Of a stretch of DNA of 64,000 nucleotides, positions 8,285 to 18,094 are shown piece by piece. A program made the translations under genes and the position numbers. Below the pieces are notes generated by a model. The model was given only the letters and a program-made list of their open reading frames with translations. It had not been told where the DNA came from and searched no databases. Origin of the DNA: Pollutimonas bauzanensis (GTDB lineage Bacteria; Pseudomonadota; Gammaproteobacteria; Burkholderiales; Burkholderiaceae_B); the NCBI RefSeq assembly GCF_900129885.1, contig NZ_FQXE01000015.1, forward strand, positions 1,266-65,265, in the 5' to 3' direction. The first letter of the stretch is position 1, and every line of letters begins with the position of its first letter.

Positions 8285-9193
8285 ATGTCCTCAATCAGCG
8301 CCAAGACCTACGATTCCCTTCCCTCCGTCCACGTGGCCTTCCTGGGCCTGGGCGTCATGGGCTACCCCATGGCCGGGCACCTGGCCAAGTCGGGCCACAA
8401 GGTCACGGTCTACAACCGTACCCTGCAAAAGGCCGAGGCGTGGGTAAAGGAATTCGGCGGCCGCGCGGCCAGGACGCCCAAAGAGGCGGCCCAAGGCGCC
8501 AGCATCGTGTTTTGCTGCGTGGGCAACGACGATGACCTGCGCAGCGTGGTGCTGGGCAGCGACGGCGCACTGGCCGGCATGGCGGCGGGCACGATATTCG
8601 TGGACCACACCACCGCCTCGGCGGAAGTGGCGCGCGAGCTTTATCAGCAAGCCAGGCAGCAGAACGCCGGCTTCGTCGACGCGCCGGTATCGGGCGGCCA
8701 GGCAGGCGCCGTCAATGGCGCGCTCACCGTCATGTGCGGCGGCGAGCAGGCCCATTTCGACAGCGTCAAGCCGCTGATCCACGCCTACGCCCAGGCCGTG
8801 ACATTGCTGGGCGATTGCGGCGCCGGGCAGCTCTGCAAAATGGTCAACCAGATCTGCATCGCCGGCCTGGTTCAAGGCCTGTCCGAAGCCATTGCCTTCG
8901 GCCAGGCGGCGCAATTGGACATGAAACAGGCGCTGGGCGTGATCAGCAAAGGGGCCGCCCAGAGCTGGCAAATGGAAAACCGCGGCGCCACCATGATCGA
9001 CGATAAATTCGACTTCGGCTTCGCGGTGGACTGGATGCGCAAGGACCTCGGCCTGGTGCTCAATGAAGCCAAGCGCAATGGCGCGCGCCTGCCGGTCACG
9101 GCACTGGTCGATCAGTTCTACGCCGACGTGCAGCAAATGGGCGGCAATCGCTGGGACACGTCCAGCCTGATCAAGCGCCTGCGCAACAAATAA
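8285..9193 (+). CDS. Beta-hydroxyacid dehydrogenase (3-hydroxyisobutyrate/tartronate semialdehyde reductase type)
   Basis: A 302-residue NAD(P)-dependent oxidoreductase. The Rossmann motif is FLGLGVMGYPMAGHL. The substrate motif DAPVSGGQAGAVNG, the catalytic Lys in GAGQLCKMVNQ and the C-terminal KDLGLVLNEAK are all present. I chose the ATG at 8285 because CGGAG lies just upstream; an earlier in-frame ATG at 8240 would add a non-conserved tail. The substrate is a short beta-hydroxyacid, not specified by sequence. Its position between a carboxylate transporter and a TctE-like kinase hints at a role with the imported acid. Confidence 0.85.
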   Translation: MSSISAKTYDSLPSVHVAFLGLGVMGYPMAGHLAKSGHKVTVYNRTLQKAEAWVKEFGGRAARTPKEAAQGASIVFCCVGNDDDLRSVVLGSDGALAGMAAGTIFVDHTTASAEVARELYQQARQQNAGFVDAPVSGGQAGAVNGALTVMCGGEQAHFDSVKPLIHAYAQAVTLLGDCGAGQLCKMVNQICIAGLVQGLSEAIAFGQAAQLDMKQALGVISKGAAQSWQMENRGATMIDDKFDFGFAVDWMRKDLGLVLNEAKRNGARLPVTALVDQFYADVQQMGGNRWDTSSLIKRLRNK

Positions 9194-9209
9194 CAAATAA
9201 GCCGCAGGC

Positions 9210-10706
9210 CTATGCCGCGTATCTCGGCATTCTCAGGACGGCGCACAAGCCGACTCCGCCAGCCATGCCGGGGTCGCCGTCCTTGAGCACGATGGTGCCG
9301 CGGTTGCGTTCGGCGTAGGCCAGCGCTATGGCAAGCCCCAGGCCCGAGCCGCTGCCGCGCGACCCTTTGCGCGCCGGCCCGCCCCGGTCGAAGCGTATGA
9401 ACACGCTTTCGCGCAGCGAGGGATCCAGTCCGACGCCGTTATCGCAGACGCTGACCCAGGCATCATCGCCCTCGACGCCCGCCGATACGGTAATGGCGCA
9501 GCCGTCGCCCGCATGATTGATGGCGTTGTGCACCAGGTTGGCGATGGATTCATGGATTTCCGCGTCGCTGCCCAATACCCAGGCATTGGTGTCGCCCGGC
9601 GTATCGCCGCCTCCGCCGCAATCCACCCAGCCCAGGTCCTGGCGCTTTTCGCGCGCCAGCGGCAAATACAGCAGCACCACTTCACGCGCCAGCGCGTTCA
9701 GGTCGATCTTGGCCTGCGGCGCCGCATCGTTGCGGCTCGCGTGGGCCAGCGCCAGCAGCTGTTCGGTCAGGCGCGAAGTCTGCCCCAGCTGGCGGATGAT
9801 CGCGGCGAGGGTTTCGCGCATGCGCGCGATGTCCGGCTCGCGCTTGGCGTATTGCGCCTGGGTGCGCATGATGGCCAGCGGCGTGCGCAGCTGGTGCGAC
9901 GCGTCGGCCAGGAAGCGCGCCTGCTTGTCCAGTACCTGGCGATATAAATCAATGTGGTGGTTGATCGCCTTGACCAGCGGCACGACTTCGCGCGGGACGC
10001 GGCCGGCGTCCAGGGGCATGAGGTCGTCCACGTCGCGCGCCTTGATTTCGCGCCTGAGCTCGTTCAAGGGGCGCAGGGCCCACTCGACGCTGAACCATAC
10101 CAGCAGGATGGCCAGTGCCAGCATGCGCCCGTCGCGAAACAGGCCTTCGCGCCAGGCTTCCTGCTGGGTGCGCAGACGCAGGTCTATGCTTTCGCCGACC
10201 AGCACGATGACCTGCCGGTGCACGCCGTTGTAATGCAGATCGCGCCACAGGGCGACCATGCGCACTTCGTCGTTGCGATACATGGCATTGTAGAAAACCG
10301 GCAGCCCTTCGTTGTCGGCCAGCGTGGCCGGACGCGGCAGGCCTTGCATGCCCAGCAGGGTCTGCCCTTCGAGCTGCTGGGCGCTGGATCCGGCCAGGCT
10401 CAAGGCCATGGGCGAGACTTCCTCGACACGGAAATATTTGCGATTGCCCGCGCGCGACTCCAGCATGACCTGGGCGTAGAACGGCGGATCGATGCGCAGT
10501 GTTCCATCGGCATTGAATTCCACGCTGTTTTCCAGCACCTTGGCCGGTTCAAGCAAGGCGCTGTCATAAACTTCCTGAGTGACGAAATTCAGCGCCTGAT
10601 AGTCGCTGCGGCTGTCGAACAGCAGCAGCGTGACCACACCCGGGATAAGCAGCACAAGCAGCCAGAAACGGATGCCGCCGCGAGATTTCTGTGTCGCCAA
10701 AGCCAT
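9210..10706 (-). CDS. tctE: TctE-like sensor histidine kinase
   Basis: A 498-residue inner-membrane kinase. Transmembrane segments at about 13-30 and 195-210 flank a periplasmic sensor of about 160 residues, the arrangement of 2CSK/TctE kinases. The phospho-acceptor is His271 in HQLRTPLAIM. ATPase boxes are NAINHAG, DNGVGLD and GSGSGLGLAIA. It starts three bases after the response-regulator gene. TctE kinases sense carboxylates and control TTT transporters; the tctBA genes nearby fit this, but the symbol is by similarity and context. Confidence 0.82.
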   Translation of the reverse strand: MALATQKSRGGIRFWLLVLLIPGVVTLLLFDSRSDYQALNFVTQEVYDSALLEPAKVLENSVEFNADGTLRIDPPFYAQVMLESRAGNRKYFRVEEVSPMALSLAGSSAQQLEGQTLLGMQGLPRPATLADNEGLPVFYNAMYRNDEVRMVALWRDLHYNGVHRQVIVLVGESIDLRLRTQQEAWREGLFRDGRMLALAILLVWFSVEWALRPLNELRREIKARDVDDLMPLDAGRVPREVVPLVKAINHHIDLYRQVLDKQARFLADASHQLRTPLAIMRTQAQYAKREPDIARMRETLAAIIRQLGQTSRLTEQLLALAHASRNDAAPQAKIDLNALAREVVLLYLPLAREKRQDLGWVDCGGGGDTPGDTNAWVLGSDAEIHESIANLVHNAINHAGDGCAITVSAGVEGDDAWVSVCDNGVGLDPSLRESVFIRFDRGGPARKGSRGSGSGLGLAIALAYAERNRGTIVLKDGDPGMAGGVGLCAVLRMPRYAA

Positions 10707-10709
10707 GTC

Positions 10710-11387
10710 TCAGGTGTCGTCCAGAATACTTTCAAGCATATAGCCCAGGCCGCGCACGGTAACGATGCGCACGTCGCTGCCCGCCAGCTTTTTGCGCAGG
10801 CGGTGCAGGACGACCTCGATGGCGTCGGGGCTGGAATCGCTGTCGTGCTCGAAGACCCGGTTGAACAGCTGGCTTTTCTCGACCGGCATGCCGCTGCGCG
10901 TGACCAGCACGGCCAAGGCGGCATGCTCGCGCGGCGTCAGGTGCAGGATGGCGCCATCCAGCGAGAACGCGCGGCTTTCGCTGTCGTAGACCAGCGACCC
11001 GCACTCCATGCGCGGCACCTTGCGCCCGCGGCTGCGCCGCACCAGCGCGGCCAGCCGGGCCTCGAGCTCTTCCAGGGCGAAGGGCTTGGTCAGGAAATCG
11101 TCGGCGCCGAGGTTCAGGCCGCGCACCCGGTCCTGCAGCGCCCCTTGCGCGGTAAGGATCAGCACGGGCGTGACATCGCCGCGGTTGCGCATTTCCCGCA
11201 GCAAGACCAGGCCGTGCTTGTCGGGCAGGCGCAGGTCCATGACCACCGCATCGTAGCCGGCGCTGGCCAGCATTTGCTCGGCGCTCTGGGCGTCGGGCGC
11301 ATGCTCGGGCAGAAAGCCGCTTTGCGCCAGCGCGCGCTCCAGCCATGCCGCCATCTCGCGTTCGTCTTCAACCAGCAGTATGCGCAT
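10710..11387 (-). CDS. tctD: TctD-like OmpR-family response regulator
   Basis: A 225-residue regulator with a receiver domain (LLVEDE at the start, phospho-acceptor Asp51 in VVMDLRLPD, Lys in LTKPF) and a C-terminal winged helix ([34 protein letters not shown]). It is the partner of the adjacent kinase. Its first 20 bases overlap the 3' end of rppH, so the three genes are probably cotranscribed leftward. The likely target is the tctBA promoter. Confidence 0.83.
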   Translation of the reverse strand: MRILLVEDEREMAAWLERALAQSGFLPEHAPDAQSAEQMLASAGYDAVVMDLRLPDKHGLVLLREMRNRGDVTPVLILTAQGALQDRVRGLNLGADDFLTKPFALEELEARLAALVRRSRGRKVPRMECGSLVYDSESRAFSLDGAILHLTPREHAALAVLVTRSGMPVEKSQLFNRVFEHDSDSSPDAIEVVLHRLRKKLAGSDVRIVTVRGLGYMLESILDDT

Positions 11388-11934
11388 GGCCCTTGTGTTC
11401 CGGTGAGTGCAGGGCGCGCGGGCTCTGCACGCGCTGGCGCAAATAGCGGGTTTCCTGCCCTCTTTTGAATAAAATCAATGCCAGCTCGTTGAGCGCCTGC
11501 GTATAAACGTCGCGCTTGAACTCGATGACGGCATCCAGCGGAACCCAATACTGGCTCCAGCGCCAGGCGTCGAATTCCGGACTGTGGCTGGCGCGCAAGC
11601 TGACGTCGGTGTCGCGGCCAACCATCCTCAACAAAAACCAGATCTGTTTTTGCCCCTTATAGTGGCCGCGCGAATCACGCCGAACAAAGTTGCTCGGGAC
11701 GTTGTAGCGCAGCCAATCACGCGTCCGACCTAATATGCGAACGTGCTCGGGTCGCAAACCCACCTCTTCGTGAAGTTCGCGGAACATGGCCTGGACTGGG
11801 CTTTCCCCATATTTGATACCACCCTGGGGGAATTGCCATGCATGCTCCCGAATACGTTTACCCCAAAAAACCTCGTTTTTTTGATTTACGAGGATAATGC
11901 CGACATTAGGACGGTAGCCTTCACGGTCTAACAT
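11368..11934 (-). CDS. rppH: RNA pyrophosphohydrolase (NudH)
   Basis: Removes pyrophosphate from 5' triphosphate RNA ends to trigger decay. The 188-residue protein begins [17 protein letters not shown], the standard RppH N-terminus, which is why I start four codons after the longer in-frame ATG. The Nudix box runs from GGIKYGES through [16 protein letters not shown] is also conserved. The C-terminal tail after about residue 160 is variable. It is followed, with a 20-base overlap, by the response-regulator gene. Confidence 0.93.
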   Translation of the reverse strand: MLDREGYRPNVGIILVNQKNEVFWGKRIREHAWQFPQGGIKYGESPVQAMFRELHEEVGLRPEHVRILGRTRDWLRYNVPSNFVRRDSRGHYKGQKQIWFLLRMVGRDTDVSLRASHSPEFDAWRWSQYWVPLDAVIEFKRDVYTQALNELALILFKRGQETRYLRQRVQSPRALHSPEHKGHAHTAG

Positions 11935-11999
11935 GGGCCACCCCAAAGCGAATTCAATACAATTACCGTTGATTATACGTATCTGTCGAGATCATCACC

Positions 12000-13733
12000 A
12001 TGCATGCAAGCAAGTATCACATTAATACACTTAAAGAAGCACCCGCGGAAGCCGAAGTAAAAAGCCACCAGTTGATGACCAGGGCCGGCATGATACGCAA
12101 AGCCGCCGGAGGGATCTATACCTACATGCCTCTGGGCCTGAAGGTCATACGCAAGATAGAAGGCATCGTCCGCGAGGAAATGAACCGCGCGGGCGCCATC
12201 GAATTATTGATGCCCGTGGTGCAGCCGGCCGAACTATGGGTCGAATCGGGCCGCTGGGAACAGTACGGCGCGGAGCTTATGCGCATCAAGGACAGGCATC
12301 AGCGCGACTTCGTGCTGCAGCCCACTTCCGAAGAAGTCATCACCGATATCGCCCGCAACGAAATCCACAGCTGGCGCCAGCTTCCGCTGAATTTCTATCA
12401 TATCCAGACCAAATTCCGCGACGAGCGCCGGCCGCGCTTCGGCTTGATGCGCGGGCGCGAATTCACCATGAAGGACGCCTATTCCTTCGACCGCGACGAA
12501 GCGTCGGCGCAAGCCAGCTACGATGCGATGTTCGAGGCCTATATGCGCATCTTCACGCGCCTGGGCCTGGAATTCCGCGCGGTGGCCGCCGACACCGGCT
12601 CCATCGGCGGCACGCGCAGCCATGAATTCCAGGTCGTGGCCGATACCGGCGAAGACCTGATCGTCTATAACCCCAACTCCCAATATGCGGCCAACATCGA
12701 GCTGGCCGTCGCGCCCTGCCTGCTGGCGCAACGCGGGCCGGCCACCGAAACCCTGAGCAAAACCGCCACGCCGGACGCGCCGAAATGCGAAATCGTCGCG
12801 CAGCAATTGGGCAAGCCGCTGACCGATACCGTCAAATCCATCGTGCTGGCCACCGAAACGGATGGCAAGCCCGCGCAAACCCGGATCTGGCTGTTGCTGC
12901 TGCGCGGCGACCACGACCTGAACGAAATCAAGACAGGCAAGCTGGCCGGCTTCGAAAACGGCTACCGCTTCGCCACCGAGGACGAAATCCTCGATACCTT
13001 CGGCTGCGTGCCGGGCTACCTGGGGCCGATCAAGCCGCTCAAGCCAGTTACCGTGATCGCCGATCCCACCGTCGCCAACATGAGCGATTTCATTTGCGGC
13101 GCCAACGACGAGGGCTTCCATTACACCGGCGTGAACTGGGGCCGGGACTTGCCCGAGCCGCAAGTCGCCGACTTGCGCAATGTGGTTGCCGGCGACCCCG
13201 ACCCCCAGGGCGGCCAATTGGCCATACAGCGGGGCATAGAAGTCGGCCATGTGTTTTTCCTGGGCGACAAGTATTCCAAAGCCATGGGCGCCACCTTCCT
13301 GGAAAACGACGGCAAGCCCGCGATGCTGCAAATGGGCTGCTACGGCATAGGCATCAGCCGCATCGCGGCGGCGGCCATCGAGCAGAACCACGACGACAGG
13401 GGCATAGTCTGGCCGCGGGCCATCGCGCCCTTCGAAGTGGTCATCTGCCCCATGGGGCTGCATAAAAGTGAAACAGTCCGCAACGCCGCCGAAACACTGT
13501 ACCAGGAGCTTTGCGCCCAGGGCGTGGACGTCATACTGGATGACCGGGACATCCGCCCGGGCATCATGTTCGCCGATTGGGAACTGGTCGGCGTGCCGGT
13601 GCGCGTCACCATCGGCGATCGCGGACTCAAAGAGAACCTCATCGAGATCCAGACGCGCCGCCAGGAAACCGCAGCGAAAATACCGGTTACAGAAGCCCTT
13701 GCCCATACGCTCGAACAGCTAAAATCGCTGTAA
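12000..13733 (+). CDS. proS: Prolyl-tRNA synthetase
   Basis: Charges tRNA-Pro with proline. The 577-residue bacterial-type enzyme has class II motif 1 near [15 protein letters not shown], motif 2 [19 protein letters not shown] and motif 3 in GCYGIGISR. An INS/YbaK-like editing insertion lies at about residues 225-405, and the C-terminal anticodon-binding domain ends the protein. It is next to but divergent from rppH, a neighbouring pair common in betaproteobacteria. Length and motifs are normal. Confidence 0.97.
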   Translation: MHASKYHINTLKEAPAEAEVKSHQLMTRAGMIRKAAGGIYTYMPLGLKVIRKIEGIVREEMNRAGAIELLMPVVQPAELWVESGRWEQYGAELMRIKDRHQRDFVLQPTSEEVITDIARNEIHSWRQLPLNFYHIQTKFRDERRPRFGLMRGREFTMKDAYSFDRDEASAQASYDAMFEAYMRIFTRLGLEFRAVAADTGSIGGTRSHEFQVVADTGEDLIVYNPNSQYAANIELAVAPCLLAQRGPATETLSKTATPDAPKCEIVAQQLGKPLTDTVKSIVLATETDGKPAQTRIWLLLLRGDHDLNEIKTGKLAGFENGYRFATEDEILDTFGCVPGYLGPIKPLKPVTVIADPTVANMSDFICGANDEGFHYTGVNWGRDLPEPQVADLRNVVAGDPDPQGGQLAIQRGIEVGHVFFLGDKYSKAMGATFLENDGKPAMLQMGCYGIGISRIAAAAIEQNHDDRGIVWPRAIAPFEVVICPMGLHKSETVRNAAETLYQELCAQGVDVILDDRDIRPGIMFADWELVGVPVRVTIGDRGLKENLIEIQTRRQETAAKIPVTEALAHTLEQLKSL

Positions 13734-13768
13734 ACGGCCATCCGGCCCATGTGCGCCGCCCGGCCCCC

Positions 13769-13795
13769 GACATTCCCGCCCGCGGCGGGAATGTC
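13769..13795 (+). terminator. Strong hairpin between proS and ybgC
   Basis: A perfect 12-bp inverted repeat, GACATTCCCGCC with GGCGGGAATGTC around CGC. It lacks a T-run, so it may be a processing or pausing hairpin and not a full terminator. It lies inside the longest in-frame extension of ybgC, which argues for the ybgC start at 13815. Confidence 0.5.
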
Positions 13796-13814
13796 ACACC
13801 ACTTAACGAAAGAC

Positions 13815-14240
13815 ATGGCGACTGAAACACCCGCTCCGTTCTCCCGACTGGATATTCGCGTATATTACGAGGACACTGACGCCGGCGGCGTTATGTACTA
13901 TGCCAACTACCTGAAGTTTTTCGAGCGGGGCCGAACAGAATGGCTACGACGTCTTGGTATAAACCAATCGGAGCTGGCCGCCAAAGAACACCGGCTATTC
14001 GTTGTCAAGAAGGTTGAAATACAATACCGCATACCTGCAAGGCTCGATGACTTGCTTGTCATACACAGCCAAATTACCCGCCTCGCTCGCGCTTCGATCA
14101 CCTTCGGCCAGTCGGCCTTGCGCGACGGGGAACTGCTGTGCGAAAGTGGCATCCAAGTCTGTTGCGTCGACGCAAACAGCTTGCGTCCCGCCGCGTTTAC
14201 TCACGAACTTAGAACCCTACTGGAAAAGGCTCAGAACTAA
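13815..14240 (+). CDS. ybgC: Tol-Pal-associated acyl-CoA thioesterase
   Basis: A 141-residue hotdog-fold thioesterase. It shows the YbgC signature VYYEDTDAGGVMYYANYLKFFERGR (split here by residue run), with the catalytic Asp in DTDAGG, followed by RTEWLR. It is the first gene of the tol-pal operon, as in many proteobacteria, and lies two bases before tolQ. The ATG at 13815 matches the family length of about 134 residues; a longer reading would include the hairpin and non-conserved residues. Confidence 0.92.
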   Translation: MATETPAPFSRLDIRVYYEDTDAGGVMYYANYLKFFERGRTEWLRRLGINQSELAAKEHRLFVVKKVEIQYRIPARLDDLLVIHSQITRLARASITFGQSALRDGELLCESGIQVCCVDANSLRPAAFTHELRTLLEKAQN

Positions 14241-14242
14241 CC

Positions 14243-14917
14243 ATGCAAGCCTCTAGCGACCTGTCGCTGATTACCTTACTGATTGATGCCAGCATCCCCG
14301 TGCAACTGGTCATGCTTGTCTTGCTGGGCATTTCCATTCTGTCCTGGACGTATATTTTCAGCAAGCGCGCGACCTTGAAGCGCGCCAACGAACAGACCCG
14401 CCGCTTCGAAGACGACTTCTGGGCGGGCGGCGACCTGTCCGTCCTGCAGCAGGCCGTTGCCACGCGCCGCGCCGAGCACGGCGCCCTGGCCCGGATTTTC
14501 GATGCCGGCATGACCGAATTCGTCAAGGCCCGGCGCAATAGCGGCGGCGGCGAAGCCATGCTCGACGGCCCGCGCCGCGCCATGCGCGCCACCTACCAGC
14601 GCGAAATGGACAGCCTGGAGTCGCACCTGAACTTCCTGGCCTCGGCCGGTTCCGTCAGCCCCTATATCGGCCTGCTCGGCACCGTATGGGGCATCATGCA
14701 CGCCTTCATAGGGCTGTCGTCCATGCAGCAGGCCACGCTTTCCGCGGTGGCCCCCGGCATCGCCGAAGCCTTGATCGCCACCGCCATCGGCCTGTTCGCA
14801 GCCATTCCGGCCGTGGTCGCGTACAACCGCTACACCAACGAAATCGACCGCCTGTCCATCCGTTTCGACAGCTTTATCGACGAGTTCCTGAACATACTGC
14901 AAAGGCAGGTGCGCTAA
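14243..14917 (+). CDS. tolQ: Tol-Pal system protein TolQ
   Basis: A 224-residue inner-membrane protein of the Tol motor that uses the proton gradient to power outer-membrane constriction at division. It has three membrane spans, at about 15-35, 135-155 and 170-190. Conserved segments are GSVSPYIGLLGTVWGIMHAF and TAIGLFAAIPAVVAYN. The stop codon overlaps the tolR start (TAATG), giving translational coupling. Confidence 0.95.
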   Translation: MQASSDLSLITLLIDASIPVQLVMLVLLGISILSWTYIFSKRATLKRANEQTRRFEDDFWAGGDLSVLQQAVATRRAEHGALARIFDAGMTEFVKARRNSGGGEAMLDGPRRAMRATYQREMDSLESHLNFLASAGSVSPYIGLLGTVWGIMHAFIGLSSMQQATLSAVAPGIAEALIATAIGLFAAIPAVVAYNRYTNEIDRLSIRFDSFIDEFLNILQRQVR

Positions 14918-15360
14918 TGCCTTCCGCACGCGGCAGCAGCCGCAGCCGCCGCCTGAAAAATGAAATCAACGTCGTGCCTTACATCGACGTCATGTTGGTG
15001 CTGCTGGTCATTTTCATGGTCACGGCGCCCATGATCACCCCCGGCCTGATCGACCTGCCATCCGTCGGAAGCGCCGCCGAGGTCCCCGCCAAGCCGGTGG
15101 AAGTCGAAATCGGCGAAGATGGGACCATCTCGCTGCGCGTGCGCGATGCCGGCGCCAACTTCGAGAAGATCAACAGCCAGGATCTGGTCACGGAAGTGAA
15201 GGCGCGGATCTCCGCCGACACGCCTGTCGTGATCGCCGCGGACGGGCGCGTTCCCTACGAGACGGTCATGAAAGTCATGGATCAGTTGCGCAGCAGCGGC
15301 GTTACCCGGCTTGGGCTGCTCGTGGATCAGAAATCCAGTTCGGAACCGTTAAAAAAATAG
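14917..15360 (+). CDS. tolR: Tol-Pal system protein TolR
   Basis: A 147-residue ExbD/TolR-family protein with one N-terminal membrane span containing the proton-path Asp in NVVPYIDVMLVLLVIFMV and a periplasmic domain ending VTRLGLLVDQK. The ATG overlaps the tolQ stop by one base, which fixes the start. TolQ and TolR form the proton-driven motor that energises TolA. Confidence 0.95.
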   Translation: MPSARGSSRSRRLKNEINVVPYIDVMLVLLVIFMVTAPMITPGLIDLPSVGSAAEVPAKPVEVEIGEDGTISLRVRDAGANFEKINSQDLVTEVKARISADTPVVIAADGRVPYETVMKVMDQLRSSGVTRLGLLVDQKSSSEPLKK

Positions 15361-15408
15361 GCGTCGCGCCGCCTCGCACCCGGGCAAAGGACGACTTTAC
15401 GCAACTCG

Positions 15409-16734
15409 ATGAAGCAAACACGACACCCCACTCGCAGGAAACCCGAACGCACCCCCGAGCAGCGCGATGAGCGGCGGGCGCTAAGCTATGCCCTGGTCAT
15501 ACATGCCCTGCTGATACTGTTCATGTTGTTTGGCTTTATTGCCTCGCCCACCAACCCCAACCCGGTGCAGGTCGAGCTTTGGGCCGACGGCACGACACCG
15601 ACGGCGGCGGAACCGGAAACCGAGCCCGCCACGGCGGACGAGGCCCAGGAGCCGCCGGCCGAACCCGAGTCCGAACCCGAGCCGGCGCCCGCCCCGGAAC
15701 CGGAGCCTGAACCCGAGCCCGCTCCGGCGCCCACGCCGCCGCCTCCCGAACCGACGCCGCCCCCCGCCGTCGAGCAGCCTCCCGTTGCCGAGCCCCAGCC
15801 CGAGGTGGACCCGGAAATCGCGATAGAAAAAGCGCGCAAGGAACGCGAACAAAAGGAAAAGGCCGAAAAGGCCGCCCAGGAAGCCGCTGAAAAAGCCGCC
15901 GCCGAGAAAGCCGCCGCCGAAAAGGCCATCGCCGAGAAGAAGGCGGCCGAGAAGAAGGCCGCCGAGAAAGCGCTCGCTGAAAAGCAGGCGGCCGAGAAAG
16001 CCATCGCCGAACAGCAGGCCAGGGAAGAAGCCGCCAAAAAAGCCGAGGCCGAAAAGGCCGCCGCCGATCAGCGCGCCAAAGAACAGGCCGCCGAGAAAGC
16101 CGCCGCCGAACAGAAGGCCAGGGAAGACGCAGCCAAGAAGGCCGCGGCGGAGAAAGCCGCGGCGGAAAAGGCGGCGGCCGAGAAAGCCGTGGCCGAGAAA
16201 GCGGCGGCCGAAAAGAAGGCCAAGGAAGCGGCCGAAAAGGCGGCGGCTGAAAAAGCGGCGACCGAAAAGGCAGCGGCCGAGAAAAAAGCCGCCGCCGAAA
16301 AGAAAGCCAAGGAAGAAGCCGCCAAGAAGGCTGCGGCCGACAAGGCGGCAGCGGCCAAGCGTGAAGCCATACGGGAAGCCATGCGCGGCGACGTCCTCGG
16401 CGCGGCCGGCATACCGGGCGGCACGGCCGATCGCAATCAGTCGGGCGGCGGCGGCAACGATAGCGGCTATGCTTCGAAAGTGCGCGCCTGCATACGGCCG
16501 CGCGTGATATTCAATGTGCCGCCGCGTCAAGGCCGGGCGAACCCGACAGTACAATACAGGGCGAATCTCGCTTCAAATGGCGCGGTCGAGCAAGTATTGA
16601 TAAAAGGCTCCTCTGGCGATTCCCGCTTTGACGCAGCCGTCAAGAAGGGGATCGAGGCATGCTCGCCCTTCCCCAAACCGCCTAGCGGCAAGTACCCGTC
16701 CTATATCGACGGGGATTACCGAATGTACGACTAA
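15409..16734 (+). CDS. tolA: Tol-Pal system protein TolA
   Basis: A 441-residue inner-membrane-anchored protein that spans the periplasm and links TolQR to TolB-Pal. One membrane span (YALVIHALLILFMLFGFI) is followed by a Pro/Glu-rich stretch at about 65-130. A very long Ala/Glu/Lys helix then runs from about 140 to 320, built from AEKAAAEKKA-like repeats. A C-terminal TolA domain contains Cys-bearing VRACIRPRVIF and GSSGDSRFDAAVKKGIEAC. The helix repeats create long repetitive DNA at about 15,830-16,370 that is prone to length change. Confidence 0.93.
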   Translation: MKQTRHPTRRKPERTPEQRDERRALSYALVIHALLILFMLFGFIASPTNPNPVQVELWADGTTPTAAEPETEPATADEAQEPPAEPESEPEPAPAPEPEPEPEPAPAPTPPPPEPTPPPAVEQPPVAEPQPEVDPEIAIEKARKEREQKEKAEKAAQEAAEKAAAEKAAAEKAIAEKKAAEKKAAEKALAEKQAAEKAIAEQQAREEAAKKAEAEKAAADQRAKEQAAEKAAAEQKAREDAAKKAAAEKAAAEKAAAEKAVAEKAAAEKKAKEAAEKAAAEKAATEKAAAEKKAAAEKKAKEEAAKKAAADKAAAAKREAIREAMRGDVLGAAGIPGGTADRNQSGGGGNDSGYASKVRACIRPRVIFNVPPRQGRANPTVQYRANLASNGAVEQVLIKGSSGDSRFDAAVKKGIEACSPFPKPPSGKYPSYIDGDYRMYD

Positions 16735-16749
16735 CAGGAGATAGTAGAT

Positions 16750-18060
16750 ATGACAGCCGTCACTCCAGCCAAAACTGCCGCGCCCAGCCCCTGGCGCATA
16801 TGGTCCTTCGGAACGCTAGTGCTGGCGGTCGGCCTGCTTGCCGCCCGGCCCGCCGATGCCCAGCTGCGCGTCGATATATCGGGCGTGGGCGCCACCCAAT
16901 ACCCCATCGCCACAGCCGATTTCGCCGGCGACCCGCAAGGCCAGGCCGTCGCCGAGGTCATCCGCGCCGACCTGACCCGCTCGGGCCAGTTCCAGCTCAT
17001 CAATGCCACGGGGACCAGCCTCAACGCCGAAAGCGCCATCGCCTATGACGATTGGCGCAATCGCGGCGCCGACTACCTGGCCTATGGGTCCATCACGAAT
17101 TCGGGAGGCCAGTACAGCGTCAGCTACCGCCTGGTCGACTCGGTGCGCAAGACCCAGCTCGACGGCGTCGCCTTTACCGGCACCGAGAAAGAACTGCGCC
17201 GGATCTCTCATCAAATCGCCGATCGCATCTACGAAAAGATCACCGGCGTGCGCGGCGTGTTTTCGACTCGCATCGCCTATGTGTTGCAAGCGGGCAACAA
17301 CTATGAGTTACAAATTGCAGATGCGGACGGCCAGAATCCGCAGGTGATGTTGCGCTCGAAACAGTCGATCATTTCTCCCGCCTGGTCGCCCGACGGCAAG
17401 CGCCTGGCCTATGTGAGTTTCGAAGCCGGCAAGCCCGTGGTGTATATCCAGACCCTGGCCAATGGTCAACGCGTGCCCATCGCCAACTTCAAGGGCAACA
17501 ACAGCGCGCCCGCATGGTCGCCCAATGGCCAGCAGTTGGCCATCGTTCTGTCGCGCGACAGCATCTCACAGATATACACGATCAACGCCGACGGATCGGG
17601 CTTGCGCAGAGTGATGCGGTCACCGCTGATCGACACCGAACCGACCTACACACCCGACGGCGGATCGCTCATTTTCACCAGCGACCGCGGCGGCAATCCC
17701 CACATCTACAAAGTGCCGGTGGCGGGGGGCGACGCGCAACGTATTACCTTCAACGGTAGTTACAATATCTCACCGGCGCTCTCACCGGATGCGAACAACC
17801 TGGTGTACGTTACACGGAGAGATGGCGCTTTCCGTATTGCAATACAAAACATGGGGTCTGGATCCGAGCAATTATTGACCGCCGGCCCCGATGACGAGTC
17901 ACCAAGTTTTGCACCGAACGGAATGCAAATCCTTTATAGTTCCATACAAGGTGGTCGCAGTGTTTTAGCTGTTACTTCTGTTGACGGCCGTGTCCGCCAA
18001 ACGCTGTCAGCACTTAACGGAAAAGTACGTGAACCAACCTGGGGACCATTTACCAATTAA
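16750..18060 (+). CDS. tolB: Tol-Pal system beta-propeller protein TolB
   Basis: A 436-residue periplasmic protein that binds Pal and TolA. A signal peptide ends near ARPADAQ. An N-terminal alpha/beta domain follows, then a WD40-like propeller with repeated segments such as SPAWSPDGKRLAYVSFE, APAWSPNGQQLAIVLS and EPTYTPDGGSLIFTSDRGG. An AGGAGA ribosome site precedes the ATG. Length and order in the operon are standard. Confidence 0.96.
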   Translation: MTAVTPAKTAAPSPWRIWSFGTLVLAVGLLAARPADAQLRVDISGVGATQYPIATADFAGDPQGQAVAEVIRADLTRSGQFQLINATGTSLNAESAIAYDDWRNRGADYLAYGSITNSGGQYSVSYRLVDSVRKTQLDGVAFTGTEKELRRISHQIADRIYEKITGVRGVFSTRIAYVLQAGNNYELQIADADGQNPQVMLRSKQSIISPAWSPDGKRLAYVSFEAGKPVVYIQTLANGQRVPIANFKGNNSAPAWSPNGQQLAIVLSRDSISQIYTINADGSGLRRVMRSPLIDTEPTYTPDGGSLIFTSDRGGNPHIYKVPVAGGDAQRITFNGSYNISPALSPDANNLVYVTRRDGAFRIAIQNMGSGSEQLLTAGPDDESPSFAPNGMQILYSSIQGGRSVLAVTSVDGRVRQTLSALNGKVREPTWGPFTN

Positions 18061-18094
18061 TTTTCAGTGTGACTCTTTTTCAAAGGAACTTTAA

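Noticed and set aside
15830-16370. Short-period repeat DNA that could suggest a repeat array
   Set aside because: It is the coding sequence of the TolA Ala/Glu/Lys helix, not a CRISPR array; there are no unique spacers.
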